Origin: Bacillus halotolerans
GTDB taxonomy: Bacteria; Bacillota; Bacilli; Bacillales; Bacillaceae
NCBI RefSeq assembly: GCF_001517105.1
Contig: NZ_LPVF01000009.1
Coordinates: forward strand, 551,742-615,741
Reading direction: 5' to 3'
DNA length: 64,000 nucleotides
Position 1 is the stretch's first letter; each line of letters opens with the position of its first letter. The notes beneath the pieces were generated by a model that did not search any database, was not told where the DNA came from, and worked only from the letters and a program-made list of their open reading frames with translations. The position numbers and the translations under genes are program-made. Of this stretch, positions 42,261 to 51,134 are shown piece by piece.

Positions 42261-42300
42261 CAAAAACCGGACATCTTCACAGATATCCGGCCTTTCTTTT
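42261..42300 (-). terminator. Terminator downstream of dps
   Basis: Stem CCGGACATCT / AGATATCCGG with one mismatch, followed by TTTTTG on the minus strand. Confidence 0.8.
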
Positions 42301-42303
42301 CTA

Positions 42304-42741
42304 TTATCCAAGGTAAGCTTTCAGCATCCAGTTATGTTTTTCAATATTTTGGTGAATGGCAAGAAGCATGTCCCCTGTTGTTTCGTCTCCGACCTCATCG
42401 GCTAAGTCCATGCCGCTTTTCAGTTCTTCCGCGATGACTGTAAAATCATCATACACACTCTGAACCATTTGTTCTGCTGTCTCGTTTCCGTTCGCTTCTT
42501 TTACAGAAGCTGTTTCCAAAGATTCTTTCATTGTCGCGATCGGTTTTCCGTTCAAAGCCAAAAGACGCTCTGCCAAATCATCAATATAAGTTGCTGTCTC
42601 GTTATAAAGCTCCTCAAATTTTTCATGGAGTGTAAAAAAATCTTTCCCTTTTACATACCAGTGATAATTATGTAGTTTCACATACATGACCGTCCAGTTG
42701 GCTACTTGTTTGTTCACGGCTTGAATCAATTGTTCTGACAT
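42304..42741 (-). CDS. dps: Dps-family DNA-protecting/mini-ferritin protein
   Basis: 145 aa (formerly ytkB). Ferroxidase-site residues are visible: HNYHWYVKG with H and [13 protein letters not shown] and DDLAERL. It forms 12-mers that oxidise iron and protect DNA in stress. It has a sigma-B promoter. ATG after AAGGAGGAAG. Confidence 0.94.
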   Translation of the reverse strand: MSEQLIQAVNKQVANWTVMYVKLHNYHWYVKGKDFFTLHEKFEELYNETATYIDDLAERLLALNGKPIATMKESLETASVKEANGNETAEQMVQSVYDDFTVIAEELKSGMDLADEVGDETTGDMLLAIHQNIEKHNWMLKAYLG

Positions 42742-42771
42742 ATTATCTTCCTCCTTGTTTATATTAGGTGT

Positions 42772-42797
42772 ATACCCTTCATATCGTACGCTAAAAC
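42772..42797 (-). promoter_or_regulatory. Sigma-B promoter of dps
   Basis: GTTTTA, 14-nt spacer, GGGTAT on the minus strand, about 30 nt before the start codon. Close to the GTTTAA-N12-14-GGGTAT consensus; general stress control. Confidence 0.85.
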
Positions 42798-42864
42798 CTT
42801 TATTTTACCCGTCTGTCACAATGTCTTCCACTATGTTACAATTATTGAAAACGGAGGTGGAATC

Positions 42865-43014
42865 ATGACGCTTCTCATTACGATAAGTATTTTGATTGTG
42901 CTGGCTGTTTTGCTCGTAAGTGTTTGGACGACTGTAAAAGCCTATAATGTGAAACACACGATTGACCCTCCTCAAGAAGGAAATGCTCCCGGTTCAGACC
43001 CAAAAGGTCAATGA
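42865..43014 (+). CDS. ytzI: Small single-pass membrane protein
   Basis: 49 aa read from the sequence: an N-terminal membrane helix ([20 protein letters not shown]) and a short polar tail ([19 protein letters not shown]). The ATG follows ACGGAGGTGG. It ends in a 7-nt overlap with the convergent ytkA. Role unknown. Confidence 0.85.
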   Translation: MTLLITISILIVLAVLLVSVWTTVKAYNVKHTIDPPQEGNAPGSDPKGQ

Positions 43015-43451
43015 TGGTGTGATTGATCTTCTTCAGGTTGCTTGGTGGCAGCATCGGCGTCTCCGACTTGGACTTTTAAGGTCGGCATGCTGTGCTGTTT
43101 TTTTGCAGTTACATGAGATTGCACAGTGTATACGCCATCTTCCTTAAACTCTGTCTCAAATCGATATACGCCATCTTCCTGTTTGGCTTTAAACATCTTG
43201 CTGTCGTTTTTTTCTCCGTCTTTCCATACCTCAAACTCCACTTCATCAGCGTCTGTCACCGCTTCATCTCCGTAAGAAACCGCCGCTTCATAAGCAGCAT
43301 TCTCTCCCGTCTTCACTTTTTCCGGTCCGGTGAGTTTTACATCTAATACCTCAGGCGTTTCAGCTGCTGTCTGTGCTTTATTCTCCTCAGATCCGCACCC
43401 GTTCAGTAAAAAAACAGCAGAAAAAAGTACTGCAGCGACCATCTTTTTCAT
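43008..43451 (-). CDS. ytkA: Secreted lipoprotein with FixH/YtkA-like domain
   Basis: 147 aa. Signal peptide with lipobox LNGC (Cys19), then an immunoglobulin-like beta domain ([46 protein letters not shown]) of the YtkA type, related to copper-handling or FixH proteins. The C-terminus ends in HHH after DQS, which may bind metal. Function unproven. Confidence 0.85.
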   Translation of the reverse strand: MKKMVAAVLFSAVFLLNGCGSEENKAQTAAETPEVLDVKLTGPEKVKTGENAAYEAAVSYGDEAVTDADEVEFEVWKDGEKNDSKMFKAKQEDGVYRFETEFKEDGVYTVQSHVTAKKQHSMPTLKVQVGDADAATKQPEEDQSHHH

Positions 43452-43528
43452 TCCATCACCCTTTTCGTCGTTTACCTCAATAGTAGCAAACGCTTACAGC
43501 AAATGGTATACAAAATCTGTAACGTCAC

Positions 43529-43568
43529 AAAAAAGACCTTTTTGCTTTCGGGCAAAAAGGTCTTTTTT
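43529..43568 (-). terminator. Terminator downstream of luxS
   Basis: Long stem AAAAAAGACCTTTTTGC / GCAAAAAGGTCTTTTTT with small loop (after a one-base offset), directly after the luxS stop. Confidence 0.88.
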
Positions 43569-43572
43569 CGAT

Positions 43573-44046
43573 TTAGCCAAATACTTTTAGCAATTCTTCT
43601 TTATCCTGTGACAGCCAGAAACGCATCAAACGTTTTGCGCCTTCCAGGTCATGAAGCTTCGCCTGGCCGCACTGCTTTTCATTGGCAGCCGGAATTTCGG
43701 TAATTTCTACAGCTTCCTTCATTGTGTCTTCAAGCAGATCAACGATTTCCGCAGGAGTCGGCTCTCCGCTGACAACAAGATAGTAGCCGGTTTGGCAGCC
43801 CATTGGCGAAATATCAATAATATCAAAATGATCATATTTCTCAGCATGAGTGCGAATCGTAAACGCGAGCAAATGCTCAAGTGTATGAATCGTATCAGGC
43901 TTCATCGCCTGTTTATTCGGCTGGCAAAAACGAATATCAAATTTATTTACAACACCGTCTGTTCCTACTTTATGCACACCGCAATGTCTTACGTATGGGG
44001 CAACAACCGCATTATGGTCAAGTTCAAAACTTTCTACTGAAGGCAT
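43573..44046 (-). CDS. luxS: S-ribosylhomocysteine lyase (AI-2 synthesis)
   Basis: 157 aa. Cleaves S-ribosylhomocysteine to homocysteine and DPD. Metal ligands H54 and H58 in HTLEH (general base E57) and C126 are all present, as is the catalytic C84 in GCQTGYY. Recycles the SAM made by MetK. A perfect inverted repeat lies in its promoter region (44098-44112). Confidence 0.97.
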   Translation of the reverse strand: MPSVESFELDHNAVVAPYVRHCGVHKVGTDGVVNKFDIRFCQPNKQAMKPDTIHTLEHLLAFTIRTHAEKYDHFDIIDISPMGCQTGYYLVVSGEPTPAEIVDLLEDTMKEAVEITEIPAANEKQCGQAKLHDLEGAKRLMRFWLSQDKEELLKVFG

Positions 44047-44097
44047 AATGGCACTCTCCCTTTTTTAAAAATGTATTTTTATTATAACATACCTTTC

Positions 44098-44112
44098 CGA
44101 TAAGAATTATCG
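44098..44112. promoter_or_regulatory. Inverted repeat in the luxS promoter region
   Basis: CGATAA-GAA-TTATCG, perfect 6-bp arms. It overlaps the position of the luxS -35 box if TATAAT at 44086-44081 is the -10. Could be an operator; the protein is not known to me. Confidence 0.45.
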
Positions 44113-44173
44113 AATAACTTTTCAAACTGCGTTATTTTTTTTATACTTGCATCAGAAAGGTAGCTGAAGACAC

Positions 44174-44401
44174 ATGAAAACCATATTTATTGCTCTGATC
44201 AGAGGGTACCAAAAATTCATCTCGCCGCTGACGCCGCCAACATGCCGCTTTTATCCGACTTGTTCACAATATGGAATCGAAGCCATTAAAACGCACGGCG
44301 CCCTTAAAGGCGGATGGCTGACTCTCATACGGATTTTGAAATGCCATCCATTTCATCCGGGCGGTGTCGACCCCGTCCCTGAAAAAAAGCGCAAAGATTA
44401 A
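44174..44401 (+). CDS. ytjA: Membrane protein insertion efficiency factor (YidD family)
   Basis: 75 aa. Family signature [20 protein letters not shown] with CSQY and HPFHPGG is complete; conserved cysteines are in TCRFYPTCS and CHP. Thought to help YidC-dependent insertion. Its 3' end overlaps ytiB by 4 nt, convergent. Confidence 0.93.
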   Translation: MKTIFIALIRGYQKFISPLTPPTCRFYPTCSQYGIEAIKTHGALKGGWLTLIRILKCHPFHPGGVDPVPEKKRKD

Positions 44402-44961
44402 GCGTTATAGCCGTTTACGACAACATCCAGTTTTCCTGTCTCAGGATCAATGACTAAACCATGGACAGGCACAGTTTCCGGGAACAGCGGATGATGTTTA
44501 ATGACGTCCACGCTGTCTTTTACGCTCGCTTCCACTGAATCGAAACTTTTAAACCATTGGTCAAAGTCAACTCCGGAGTACTTCAATGTTTCGATGCGTT
44601 CTTCCGGAATTCCTCTTTCCTTTATTCTATTAAGCATGCTTTCACTGCTGATTTTGCTCATACCGCAATCGTGGTGTCCGATTACACAGACTTCATCTGC
44701 GTTCAGCTCGTACACTGCAACCAGTAAACTTCTCATAATGCTTCCGAACGGGTGTGTAACAAGCGCACCGGCACTCTTTATAATTTTGATGTCACCGTTT
44801 CGCATATTCATCGCATGCGGCAGCAATTCAACCAAACGAGTGTCCATGCAAGAAAGAATCGCCATTTTTTTATCCGGGAATTTTGAAGTCTGATACTTTT
44901 CATAATCTTTTTGTTCAATAAAAGTTTTATTAAAGTCAAGAATATCATTTAGAAGACTCAT
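44398..44961 (-). CDS. ytiB: Beta-carbonic anhydrase
   Basis: 187 aa. Zinc ligands are in SCMDTR (about residues 36-41) and HHDCG (about 96-100), with the Asp-Arg dyad DTR. This is the class D beta-carbonic anhydrase type found in Gram-positives. ATG after GGAAAGGAAT. Convergent and overlapping with ytjA. Confidence 0.9.
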   Translation of the reverse strand: MSLLNDILDFNKTFIEQKDYEKYQTSKFPDKKMAILSCMDTRLVELLPHAMNMRNGDIKIIKSAGALVTHPFGSIMRSLLVAVYELNADEVCVIGHHDCGMSKISSESMLNRIKERGIPEERIETLKYSGVDFDQWFKSFDSVEASVKDSVDVIKHHPLFPETVPVHGLVIDPETGKLDVVVNGYNA

Positions 44962-45071
44962 AGCGGTATTCCTTTCCGGTCTTTTTTCTTCAATATATCA
45001 CAGCCTCTGCCTTTCGTCATCCTATCGGCATGATGTTGAGAACAGAAAAAAAGACAAGCCCTGCGGCTGCC

Positions 45072-45320
45072 TCATTTTCCCATGTTATATCTTTTGTTGA
45101 ACTGCTCGACTCTTCCGCCTTTTTCATTGAATTTCTGGCGGCCTGTATAAAACGGATGAGTATCTGAGCTTACCTCTACTTTAATAACCGGATATGTGTT
45201 TCCATCTTCCCACTCCGCTGTTTCTTCCGATGTTTTGGTAGACCTGCTCAAAAAGCGGTATCCGCTGTTTACATCCTGAAATATTACTTTGTGATTCTTC
45301 GGATGAATTCCTTCCTTCAT
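45072..45320 (-). CDS. rpmE2: Ribosomal protein L31 type B (zinc-independent)
   Basis: 82 aa, no cysteine at all, so it is the C-minus L31 that replaces the zinc-binding L31 under zinc limitation. [12 protein letters not shown] and [11 protein letters not shown] are the type B signatures. Preceded by AAGGAGAGAT. A Zur box overlaps the transcription start region. Confidence 0.95.
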   Translation of the reverse strand: MKEGIHPKNHKVIFQDVNSGYRFLSRSTKTSEETAEWEDGNTYPVIKVEVSSDTHPFYTGRQKFNEKGGRVEQFNKRYNMGK

Positions 45321-45340
45321 GTCTATCTCTCCTTATTAAA

Positions 45341-45354
45341 TCGTAATAATTACG
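45341..45354 (-). promoter_or_regulatory. Zur box of rpmE2
   Basis: TCGTAATAATTACG, an inverted repeat matching the Zur consensus, just downstream of the -10 box at 45359-45364. Confidence 0.85.
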
Positions 45355-45358
45355 TTTT

Positions 45359-45387
45359 ATTTTATATCCTAACAAACATTTTGTCAA
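45359..45387 (-). promoter_or_regulatory. Sigma-A promoter of rpmE2
   Basis: TTGACA, 17-nt spacer, TAAAAT on the minus strand. Confidence 0.85.
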
Positions 45388-45521
45388 TCTCCTTACAGGT
45401 TTCCCGATCTTTCGCTTCATAAACCTCATGCTTTTAAGAACAGGAAGAATAATCTAACCGAGGAAGCAAATAATAAACCCATATTACATACAGATCGTTT
45501 TGAGAAAGGTGGTTTATTATT

Positions 45522-46853
45522 GTGGATGATTTAGTTTTGGCTAGGAGTCTTTTTGGTACGACAATGGGCTTTCATATCATTTTCGCAACCTTGGGAGTCG
45601 GTCTGCCGCTCATGATTTTAATAGCTGAATTGATCTATCAAAAAACGAAGGATGACCATTATGCCATCATGGCGAAAAGATGGACAAAAGCACAGGCTGT
45701 TTTGCTGGGGGTCGCCATTCCGACCGGAACCATTGCCGGTACTCAGCTCGCGCTTTTATGGCCGGGTTTTATGGAAGTCATCGGCCGGGTCATGTCCCTG
45801 CCATTCCAAATTGAAATCTACGCTTTTTTTATCGAAGCCCTGTTTATGTCGATTTATGTATATGCCGCAGACCGCTTATCGCCGGTCATGAGGATTATCG
45901 CTGTTGTCTTTGTGCTGATCGGGGCCGCGGCGTCTGCCATTCTGATCACGAATGTCCATGCCTTTGAAGGAACCCCGGCCGGATTTAAAATTATAAACGG
46001 AAAGATAACTGATGTTGATCCGTGGGCCGCGTTTTTTAACCCAAGCTTTTTTGTAACCGCCGGCCATGTCGTTCTGTCTGCTTTCATGACAGGAGCCTTT
46101 ATCGTTGCTTCTGTTGCCGCATACAAAATGATCCGGTCGAGAAAAAAAGAAAACGTCTATCGCTTTCACCGGAAAGCCCTGCTGCTCGCGCTGACGATCG
46201 GCGGTATCTTTTCATTGATAACAGCCTTAAACGGCCACGAATCAGCACAGATGCTGCATGAATATCAGCCGGAAAAACTCGCCGGAGCAGAGGGCCTGTT
46301 TGAAACAAGATCCCATGCCCCGCTTGCAATCGGCGGATTTACCGATCCGGAAGAGGAAAAAGTGAAATGGGCAATCGAGATTCCGTGGGCATTAAGCTTT
46401 TTGGCAGCCAACAGTTTTGACACTGTTGTAAAAGGATTAAATGCGTTTCCGAGAGACGAATGGCCGCCGCTTTTTATCCACACGTTATTTAATGCGATGG
46501 TCGGTGTCGGAATGCTGCTTATTCTTTATTCCATTATCGGTGTCGTCTGGAGAAAAGTATTAAAGAAAGATCGTTTTCCAACCTGGCTGCTGTTGATTTT
46601 CATGACGGCCGGTCCTCTCAGCATTATCGGAATTGAATTCGGCTGGATTTTCGCTTGTACGGGGAGACAGCCGTGGGTCATCTATCATCTGCTGAAAACA
46701 TCTGATGTCGTCACGACGACAGGCTCGATCGGTGTGCTCTTTCTGTTTTTCACATTTGTTTACGCCGTGTTGGGCGCAGCTGTCGTTTATGTGCTGCTTT
46801 ACTATTTCAAAAAGCACCCTGTGGATGAGGATTTAAATACGGCGGAGTCTTAA
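45522..46853 (+). CDS. ythA: Cytochrome bd-type quinol oxidase subunit I
   Basis: 443 aa with about nine membrane helices. An N-terminal GFHIIFATLGVGLP carries a haem-ligand His; HESAQM and GRQPW are the family motifs of CydA-like subunits; the Q-loop is short. This is the second bd-type oxidase of the species (cyanide-insensitive type). GTG start about 10 nt after AAAGGTGG. Operon ythA-ythB-ytzL. Confidence 0.93.
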   Translation: MDDLVLARSLFGTTMGFHIIFATLGVGLPLMILIAELIYQKTKDDHYAIMAKRWTKAQAVLLGVAIPTGTIAGTQLALLWPGFMEVIGRVMSLPFQIEIYAFFIEALFMSIYVYAADRLSPVMRIIAVVFVLIGAAASAILITNVHAFEGTPAGFKIINGKITDVDPWAAFFNPSFFVTAGHVVLSAFMTGAFIVASVAAYKMIRSRKKENVYRFHRKALLLALTIGGIFSLITALNGHESAQMLHEYQPEKLAGAEGLFETRSHAPLAIGGFTDPEEEKVKWAIEIPWALSFLAANSFDTVVKGLNAFPRDEWPPLFIHTLFNAMVGVGMLLILYSIIGVVWRKVLKKDRFPTWLLLIFMTAGPLSIIGIEFGWIFACTGRQPWVIYHLLKTSDVVTTTGSIGVLFLFFTFVYAVLGAAVVYVLLYYFKKHPVDEDLNTAES

Positions 46854-46895
46854 TAGCTTCGCAAGCAGGAAACTAAATGGAAGGAAGATCGACAA

Positions 46896-47939
46896 ATGGA
46901 CATTTCAACTGACGCTCTGATCGCCATCTCAATTATTTGGGGTTTTGTGTTTATTTACGCCGTCATGGCCACAATGGATTTCGGAGCGGGATTTTGGTCT
47001 ATGATCTATTTAAACAAGGAGCATATGAAGGCGACTGATATCGCAAACCGCTTTCTGTCGCCGACTTGGGAGGTCACTAACGTCTTTATCGTGGCCATCG
47101 TCGTTGCGCTTTTCAGCTTTTTTCCAGGTGCGACGTTTGTGCTCGGAACTGTTTTATTAATTCCCGGCAGCATTATTTTATTGCTTTTAGCAATCCGAAG
47201 CGGATTTCTCGTTTTTTCAAACACAGCGAAGGAAAGGAAATTGCTCAGATATATTTCCGGCATCTCCGGTTTTATTATTCCCGCTGTTCTGATTTTGGTT
47301 CTCCCGGTGACACACGGTGGATTTATCGAAAACACAGACGGCGTATACAGCTTGAATATGTCTACCATTTTGACAAGCCCAAACGCCTATTCATTTATAG
47401 GGTTTGCGATTTTAAGCACTTTATTTTTATCCTCCCTGCTGCTGGCGGATGTTTCGAATGTGGCTGAGGAACAGGATGCCTATACGGCGTACAGAAAAAG
47501 CGCCTTAATCACCGGCCCGATTTCGCTCCTATTTGCCGTATGCATTATGCTTACGATGCGGAATGAAGCAAACTGGCTTTATACTGGAATGATGAATGAT
47601 TTTTCCTGGATTATTGCGTCGTTTATTACATTCATCATCGCAGGCATAGCACTTTTTCTGCCTAACAAAAGCTTCGGCAAAAAGATAGGGAAACCCAGAC
47701 TGGCGCTTGTCGCGATTGCGATACAGTATTTCCTGGCAAGCTACGCGTACGGCCGCGCCCACCTCCCTTATATGATTTATCCTGACGTGACGATCATGTC
47801 CGGTTTCACCGAGCCCGCCACGTTCAGAGCGCTGTTTATGACATATATCGTTGCATTCATTATCCTGTTCCCAGGCTTCTACTTCTTCTGGAAGCTGTTT
47901 ATGAAAGATAAACGGTATATCCGCCAGCAGGAAGAATAG
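46896..47939 (+). CDS. ythB: Cytochrome bd-type quinol oxidase subunit II
   Basis: 347 aa with about eight or nine membrane helices. MATMDFGAGFWSM (about residues 25-37) and SPTWEVTNVFIV (about 52-63) are CydB-family motifs. ATG after GGAAGG. Partner of YthA. Confidence 0.93.
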   Translation: MDISTDALIAISIIWGFVFIYAVMATMDFGAGFWSMIYLNKEHMKATDIANRFLSPTWEVTNVFIVAIVVALFSFFPGATFVLGTVLLIPGSIILLLLAIRSGFLVFSNTAKERKLLRYISGISGFIIPAVLILVLPVTHGGFIENTDGVYSLNMSTILTSPNAYSFIGFAILSTLFLSSLLLADVSNVAEEQDAYTAYRKSALITGPISLLFAVCIMLTMRNEANWLYTGMMNDFSWIIASFITFIIAGIALFLPNKSFGKKIGKPRLALVAIAIQYFLASYAYGRAHLPYMIYPDVTIMSGFTEPATFRALFMTYIVAFIILFPGFYFFWKLFMKDKRYIRQQEE

Positions 47940-47992
47940 GGCCCAAGCCCTCCGGCTATACTAAGCTTGAACCTTTATAAGGAGGGGATGGC

Positions 47993-48151
47993 ATGGACCA
48001 GAAAATCCTATGCGAGGTCAACAACTGTTCTTATTGGGACAAAGGCAACAGATGCACAGCCGATGCCATTTATGTTGTCAGCCATACTGGCGAGACTGCC
48101 GAAAACAGCCGGGAAACAGACTGCAAAACGTTTAAACCGCAAGATTTGTAA
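47993..48151 (+). CDS. ytzL: Small Cys-rich protein, DUF1540-like
   Basis: 52 aa. Cys7, Cys12, Cys21 and Cys44 (C-x4-C-x8-C-x22-C) fit the DUF1540 family, which probably binds a metal. The ATG follows AAGGAGGGG. It starts 53 nt after ythB and ends before the terminator shared with mntD, so it is probably cotranscribed with the oxidase genes. Function unknown. Confidence 0.85.
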   Translation: MDQKILCEVNNCSYWDKGNRCTADAIYVVSHTGETAENSRETDCKTFKPQDL

Positions 48152-48157
48152 AAATCA

Positions 48158-48196
48158 AAAGAAAGAGCTGGCATCAAACAGCTCTTTCTTTTTCTG
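48158..48196. terminator. Terminator between ytzL and mntD
   Basis: Stem AAAGAAAGAGCTG / CAGCTCTTTCTTT. The minus-strand half lies inside the last codons of mntD (stop at 48174). Confidence 0.82.
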
Positions 48197-49061
48197 TTTT
48201 GAGCGTTCTTATCTTTTTCGTCATCACTCCGTTTGACGGCGAAAATAAAAAGGCACCTGCATAAAAAACTCCTGTCATTGCCGCCATCGCTCCGGAGATG
48301 GAAACATTGAGCCATGTTGCGCAGATATAGCCCAATAGAGCTGACAGCCCTCCGATGGCCGCGCTGATAATCAGCATATAAAGCAGCCGGTCCGTTAATA
48401 GATGGGCGGCAGCAGGCGGAACAATCAGCATCGCCACAACCAATATGGCGCCGACCGAATCAAAGGAGGCAACGGTCGTAAGCGACAGCATCCCCATCTG
48501 GAGGTAATGAATCAGCATGACCGGTATTCCGATGGCCAAAGCCATTTGCGGATCAAACGAAGAAATTTTGAACTCCTTATAGCACACACTGACCATCGTT
48601 ATATTGAAAAGCAGCACAACAACCAGCATCCAAAACGCTTTTGGCCCGATGTCCACTCCGAATACCGTGATCGTATTCCATGGCACAAAAGCGATTTCTC
48701 CCATCAATGAATGTTCAATATCGAGATGGACATTCGCTCCATATACTGATAACAAAATGACACCAACTGCAAATAAGGAGGTAAAAACAACGCCTATGGC
48801 GGCATCTGATTGAACCCCTTTGCTGTGAAGAAGCTGTACCAAAAATGCCGTTAACAGTCCCGACACGGCTGCACCGATGAACATAGGAATCCCGTCAAGG
48901 CTTTTTGTCACAAGAAAAGCACCAATAATTCCAAGCAAAACAGTATGGCTGATGGCATCGGCCAGCATTGCCATTCTCCTTAATACAAGAAATGTTCCGA
49001 TCAACGCACAGCTGACACCGACTAGTATGCCCGTCACTATAATCCACGCTTCAAAGCTCAT
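48174..49061 (-). CDS. mntD: Manganese ABC transporter permease (ZnuB/TroD family)
   Basis: 295 aa with about eight to nine membrane helices. Metal-permease features: LVLRRMAMLADAISHTVLLG (residues 25-44) and TVASFDSVGAILVVAMLIVPPA. Start 49061 (MSFEAW) overlaps mntC by 11 nt; the longer frame lies inside mntC. Last gene of mntABCD. Confidence 0.92.
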   Translation of the reverse strand: MSFEAWIIVTGILVGVSCALIGTFLVLRRMAMLADAISHTVLLGIIGAFLVTKSLDGIPMFIGAAVSGLLTAFLVQLLHSKGVQSDAAIGVVFTSLFAVGVILLSVYGANVHLDIEHSLMGEIAFVPWNTITVFGVDIGPKAFWMLVVVLLFNITMVSVCYKEFKISSFDPQMALAIGIPVMLIHYLQMGMLSLTTVASFDSVGAILVVAMLIVPPAAAHLLTDRLLYMLIISAAIGGLSALLGYICATWLNVSISGAMAAMTGVFYAGAFLFSPSNGVMTKKIRTLKTEKERAV

Positions 49062-50358
49062 TGGCAATCTTCCCCTTCTCGATTTCAGGGTATGGCTGAC
49101 GGAGCACAGGCATCCTGCCATGCAGCTTCAAAAGTGAAAGAAGCCTATCTCTTGTAGCCTCCGGCAATCGGTCCGGCACAAAATCATCCTGATCCACACC
49201 TGCTTTTTCCATATCCATTTCATGCATGAGGTACATTTCATACATCCGATATTTTAAAGCCGTCAGATAACCTTTTTCTATCCCAGCCTGAGTCACTTTC
49301 CAAACCCCGTTTTCAATCCGTGCAACGCACCTCTCTTTTTCCAAATTATTCAAAACTTTATGACATGATGAAGGTGAAAGCCGCCTTTTCTTTCGTATAC
49401 TTTCCTCCGTTACATATATTTCCTTATGTTCATACTGCTCAAAAATCGTCAAAAGCACCTGCTCCCGGTTTGTTTTTCTACGCAGCCTTATTAATCTTAT
49501 CCCTTTAGCAGCCAGTCCCCGCTTAGGTGCACAAATCATCGAAAAAAGAAAAATGATCGTTGCCGATAAAATCATCAAAGGCCCCGTCGCCATGCCCTCC
49601 ATTGTTGTACTCAGCAATGTTCCGGACACGCCGCTGATCCCGCCTGTCATCCCGGCAATCAGGATCATGCCCGTTAAACGCTCGGTCCAATATCTTGCGG
49701 CAATCGCGGCTGTAATGAGCATAGCTGCCATTAAGATGACACCTACAGTTTGAAGCCCTATCACAACAGCGCAGACAATAAGACAGGCCAAAAGTCCGTT
49801 TAAAAAACGTACCGGCAATCCCAATCCCTTTGCAAATGCGATATCAAAGGTGATAATTTTAAATTCCTTAAAAAAGACAGTACAAAGCAGCAATAAAACG
49901 GCGGATACTCCCGCAATTAGAATGATATCCTGTCTGACTAATGAAGCAGCCTGGCCGAACAGAAAGGTATCAAGTCCGCTTTGGCTTCCCGACCCCAGCT
50001 GCTGAATATATGTCAGCAGTATAATACCGACGCCAAAGAACACAGAGAGAACGATCCCGATTGCCGAGTCCTCTTTTGTTTTTGACAGCCGCGGTATCAG
50101 CTGAATCAGCCATGTTCCGAGAAGCCCTGCAAGCGCTGCGCCGAGCAAAAAGAAAGGGAGTGATTTTTCTCCGGTGAACAGAAAAGCGAGACACACACCC
50201 GGCAGGGCAGAATGGGCCATCGCATCTCCGATTAAACTTTGTTTTCTAAGCAGCACAAAGCTCCCTAACACGCCGCTTGCTGCACCGAGCAAAAGCGTCC
50301 CGGCCAACACCCACTGTGTATTCGGATGCTGGAGCTGCAGCCACAAACTTTCTATCAA
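49051..50358 (-). CDS. mntC: Manganese ABC transporter permease fused to a winged-helix domain
   Basis: 435 aa. The N-terminal part (about 1-285) is a TroC/MntB-type permease (RKQSLIGDAMAHSALPGVCL; TVGVILMAAMLI). It continues into a soluble C-terminal domain of about 150 residues: a winged helix (YVTEESIRKKRRLSPSSCHK, VLNNLEKERCVARIENGVWKVTQAGIEKGY) and a helical segment with Met/His/Glu-rich MYEMYLMHEMDMEKAG, resembling the DtxR/MntR repressor dimerisation region. The TTG start (50358) lies 8 nt after AAGGGG; GTG 50367 overlaps the signal. Confidence 0.88.
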   Translation of the reverse strand: MIESLWLQLQHPNTQWVLAGTLLLGAASGVLGSFVLLRKQSLIGDAMAHSALPGVCLAFLFTGEKSLPFFLLGAALAGLLGTWLIQLIPRLSKTKEDSAIGIVLSVFFGVGIILLTYIQQLGSGSQSGLDTFLFGQAASLVRQDIILIAGVSAVLLLLCTVFFKEFKIITFDIAFAKGLGLPVRFLNGLLACLIVCAVVIGLQTVGVILMAAMLITAAIAARYWTERLTGMILIAGMTGGISGVSGTLLSTTMEGMATGPLMILSATIIFLFSMICAPKRGLAAKGIRLIRLRRKTNREQVLLTIFEQYEHKEIYVTEESIRKKRRLSPSSCHKVLNNLEKERCVARIENGVWKVTQAGIEKGYLTALKYRMYEMYLMHEMDMEKAGVDQDDFVPDRLPEATRDRLLSLLKLHGRMPVLRQPYPEIEKGKIANEL

Positions 50359-50363
50359 TGCGC

Positions 50364-51116
50364 TCACCCCTTATTACCTTCTGCCAGCACTTTATCTTTC
50401 AGAAATGTCAGCCTTCCTCCATACGTTTTTTGAAGGTTTTCAATCGTAAATACTTTCTCCGCCGGTCCGAAGGCGATTTTCCTTAAATGAGGCAGCAATA
50501 TCCAATCGAAATAGTCTTCGGCGGTTTGCAGGTCATGGTGGACGACAAGTACGGTTTTGCCCTTCTCCTTAAGCTCCGCCAAAAGAGTCATGATTGCCCG
50601 CTCCGTCGCTGCATCCACGCCGGCAAACGGTTCATCCATAAAGTAAATGTCAGCGTCCTGACAGAGTGCCCGGGCAAGGAATACCCGCTGCTGCTGGCCC
50701 CCTGACAGCTGGCTGATCTGCCTGTTCGCATAATCGAGCATGCCAACTTTTTCCAAAGCCGCTTCAGCCATTTCCGCGTCTGCCTTTTTCGGTCTTTTCA
50801 GCAAGCCGATTCGGCCGTACCTTCCCATCAGCACGACATCCAGAGCGCTGGTAGGAAAATCCCAATCAACCGAACCTCGCTGCGGCACATATCCGATTCT
50901 TGTCCGCTGTTGTTTATAAGTTTCGCCGTAAATGGAGATGTCTCCTGAGGCACGGGGCACAAGACCGAGAATCGTTTTGATCAAAGTGGACTTTCCAGCG
51001 CCGTTCGGGCCGATAATACCGATTAATTTCCCCTCCGGCACCTGCAGCGAAATCTCTTGCAGAACGGGCTTTTTATCATAAGCGACTGTGACATTTTCCA
51101 GCTCAACAGGAAACAT
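50364..51116 (-). CDS. mntB: Manganese ABC transporter ATP-binding protein
   Basis: 250 aa. Walker A GPNGAGKST, signature LSGGQQQR, Walker B IYFMDEPFAGVD, H-loop VVHHD. The ATG 51116 (MFPVEL) follows GAGGTG by 6 nt; a GTG three codons earlier overlaps that signal. 18 nt after mntA. Confidence 0.93.
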   Translation of the reverse strand: MFPVELENVTVAYDKKPVLQEISLQVPEGKLIGIIGPNGAGKSTLIKTILGLVPRASGDISIYGETYKQQRTRIGYVPQRGSVDWDFPTSALDVVLMGRYGRIGLLKRPKKADAEMAEAALEKVGMLDYANRQISQLSGGQQQRVFLARALCQDADIYFMDEPFAGVDAATERAIMTLLAELKEKGKTVLVVHHDLQTAEDYFDWILLPHLRKIAFGPAEKVFTIENLQKTYGGRLTFLKDKVLAEGNKG

Positions 51117-51134
51117 TTCTTTCACCTCTATTCC

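Noticed and set aside
45045-45072. Terminator after rpmE2
   Set aside because: A T7 run is present, but the stem has only about four good pairs with mismatches, so it is not listed as a feature.
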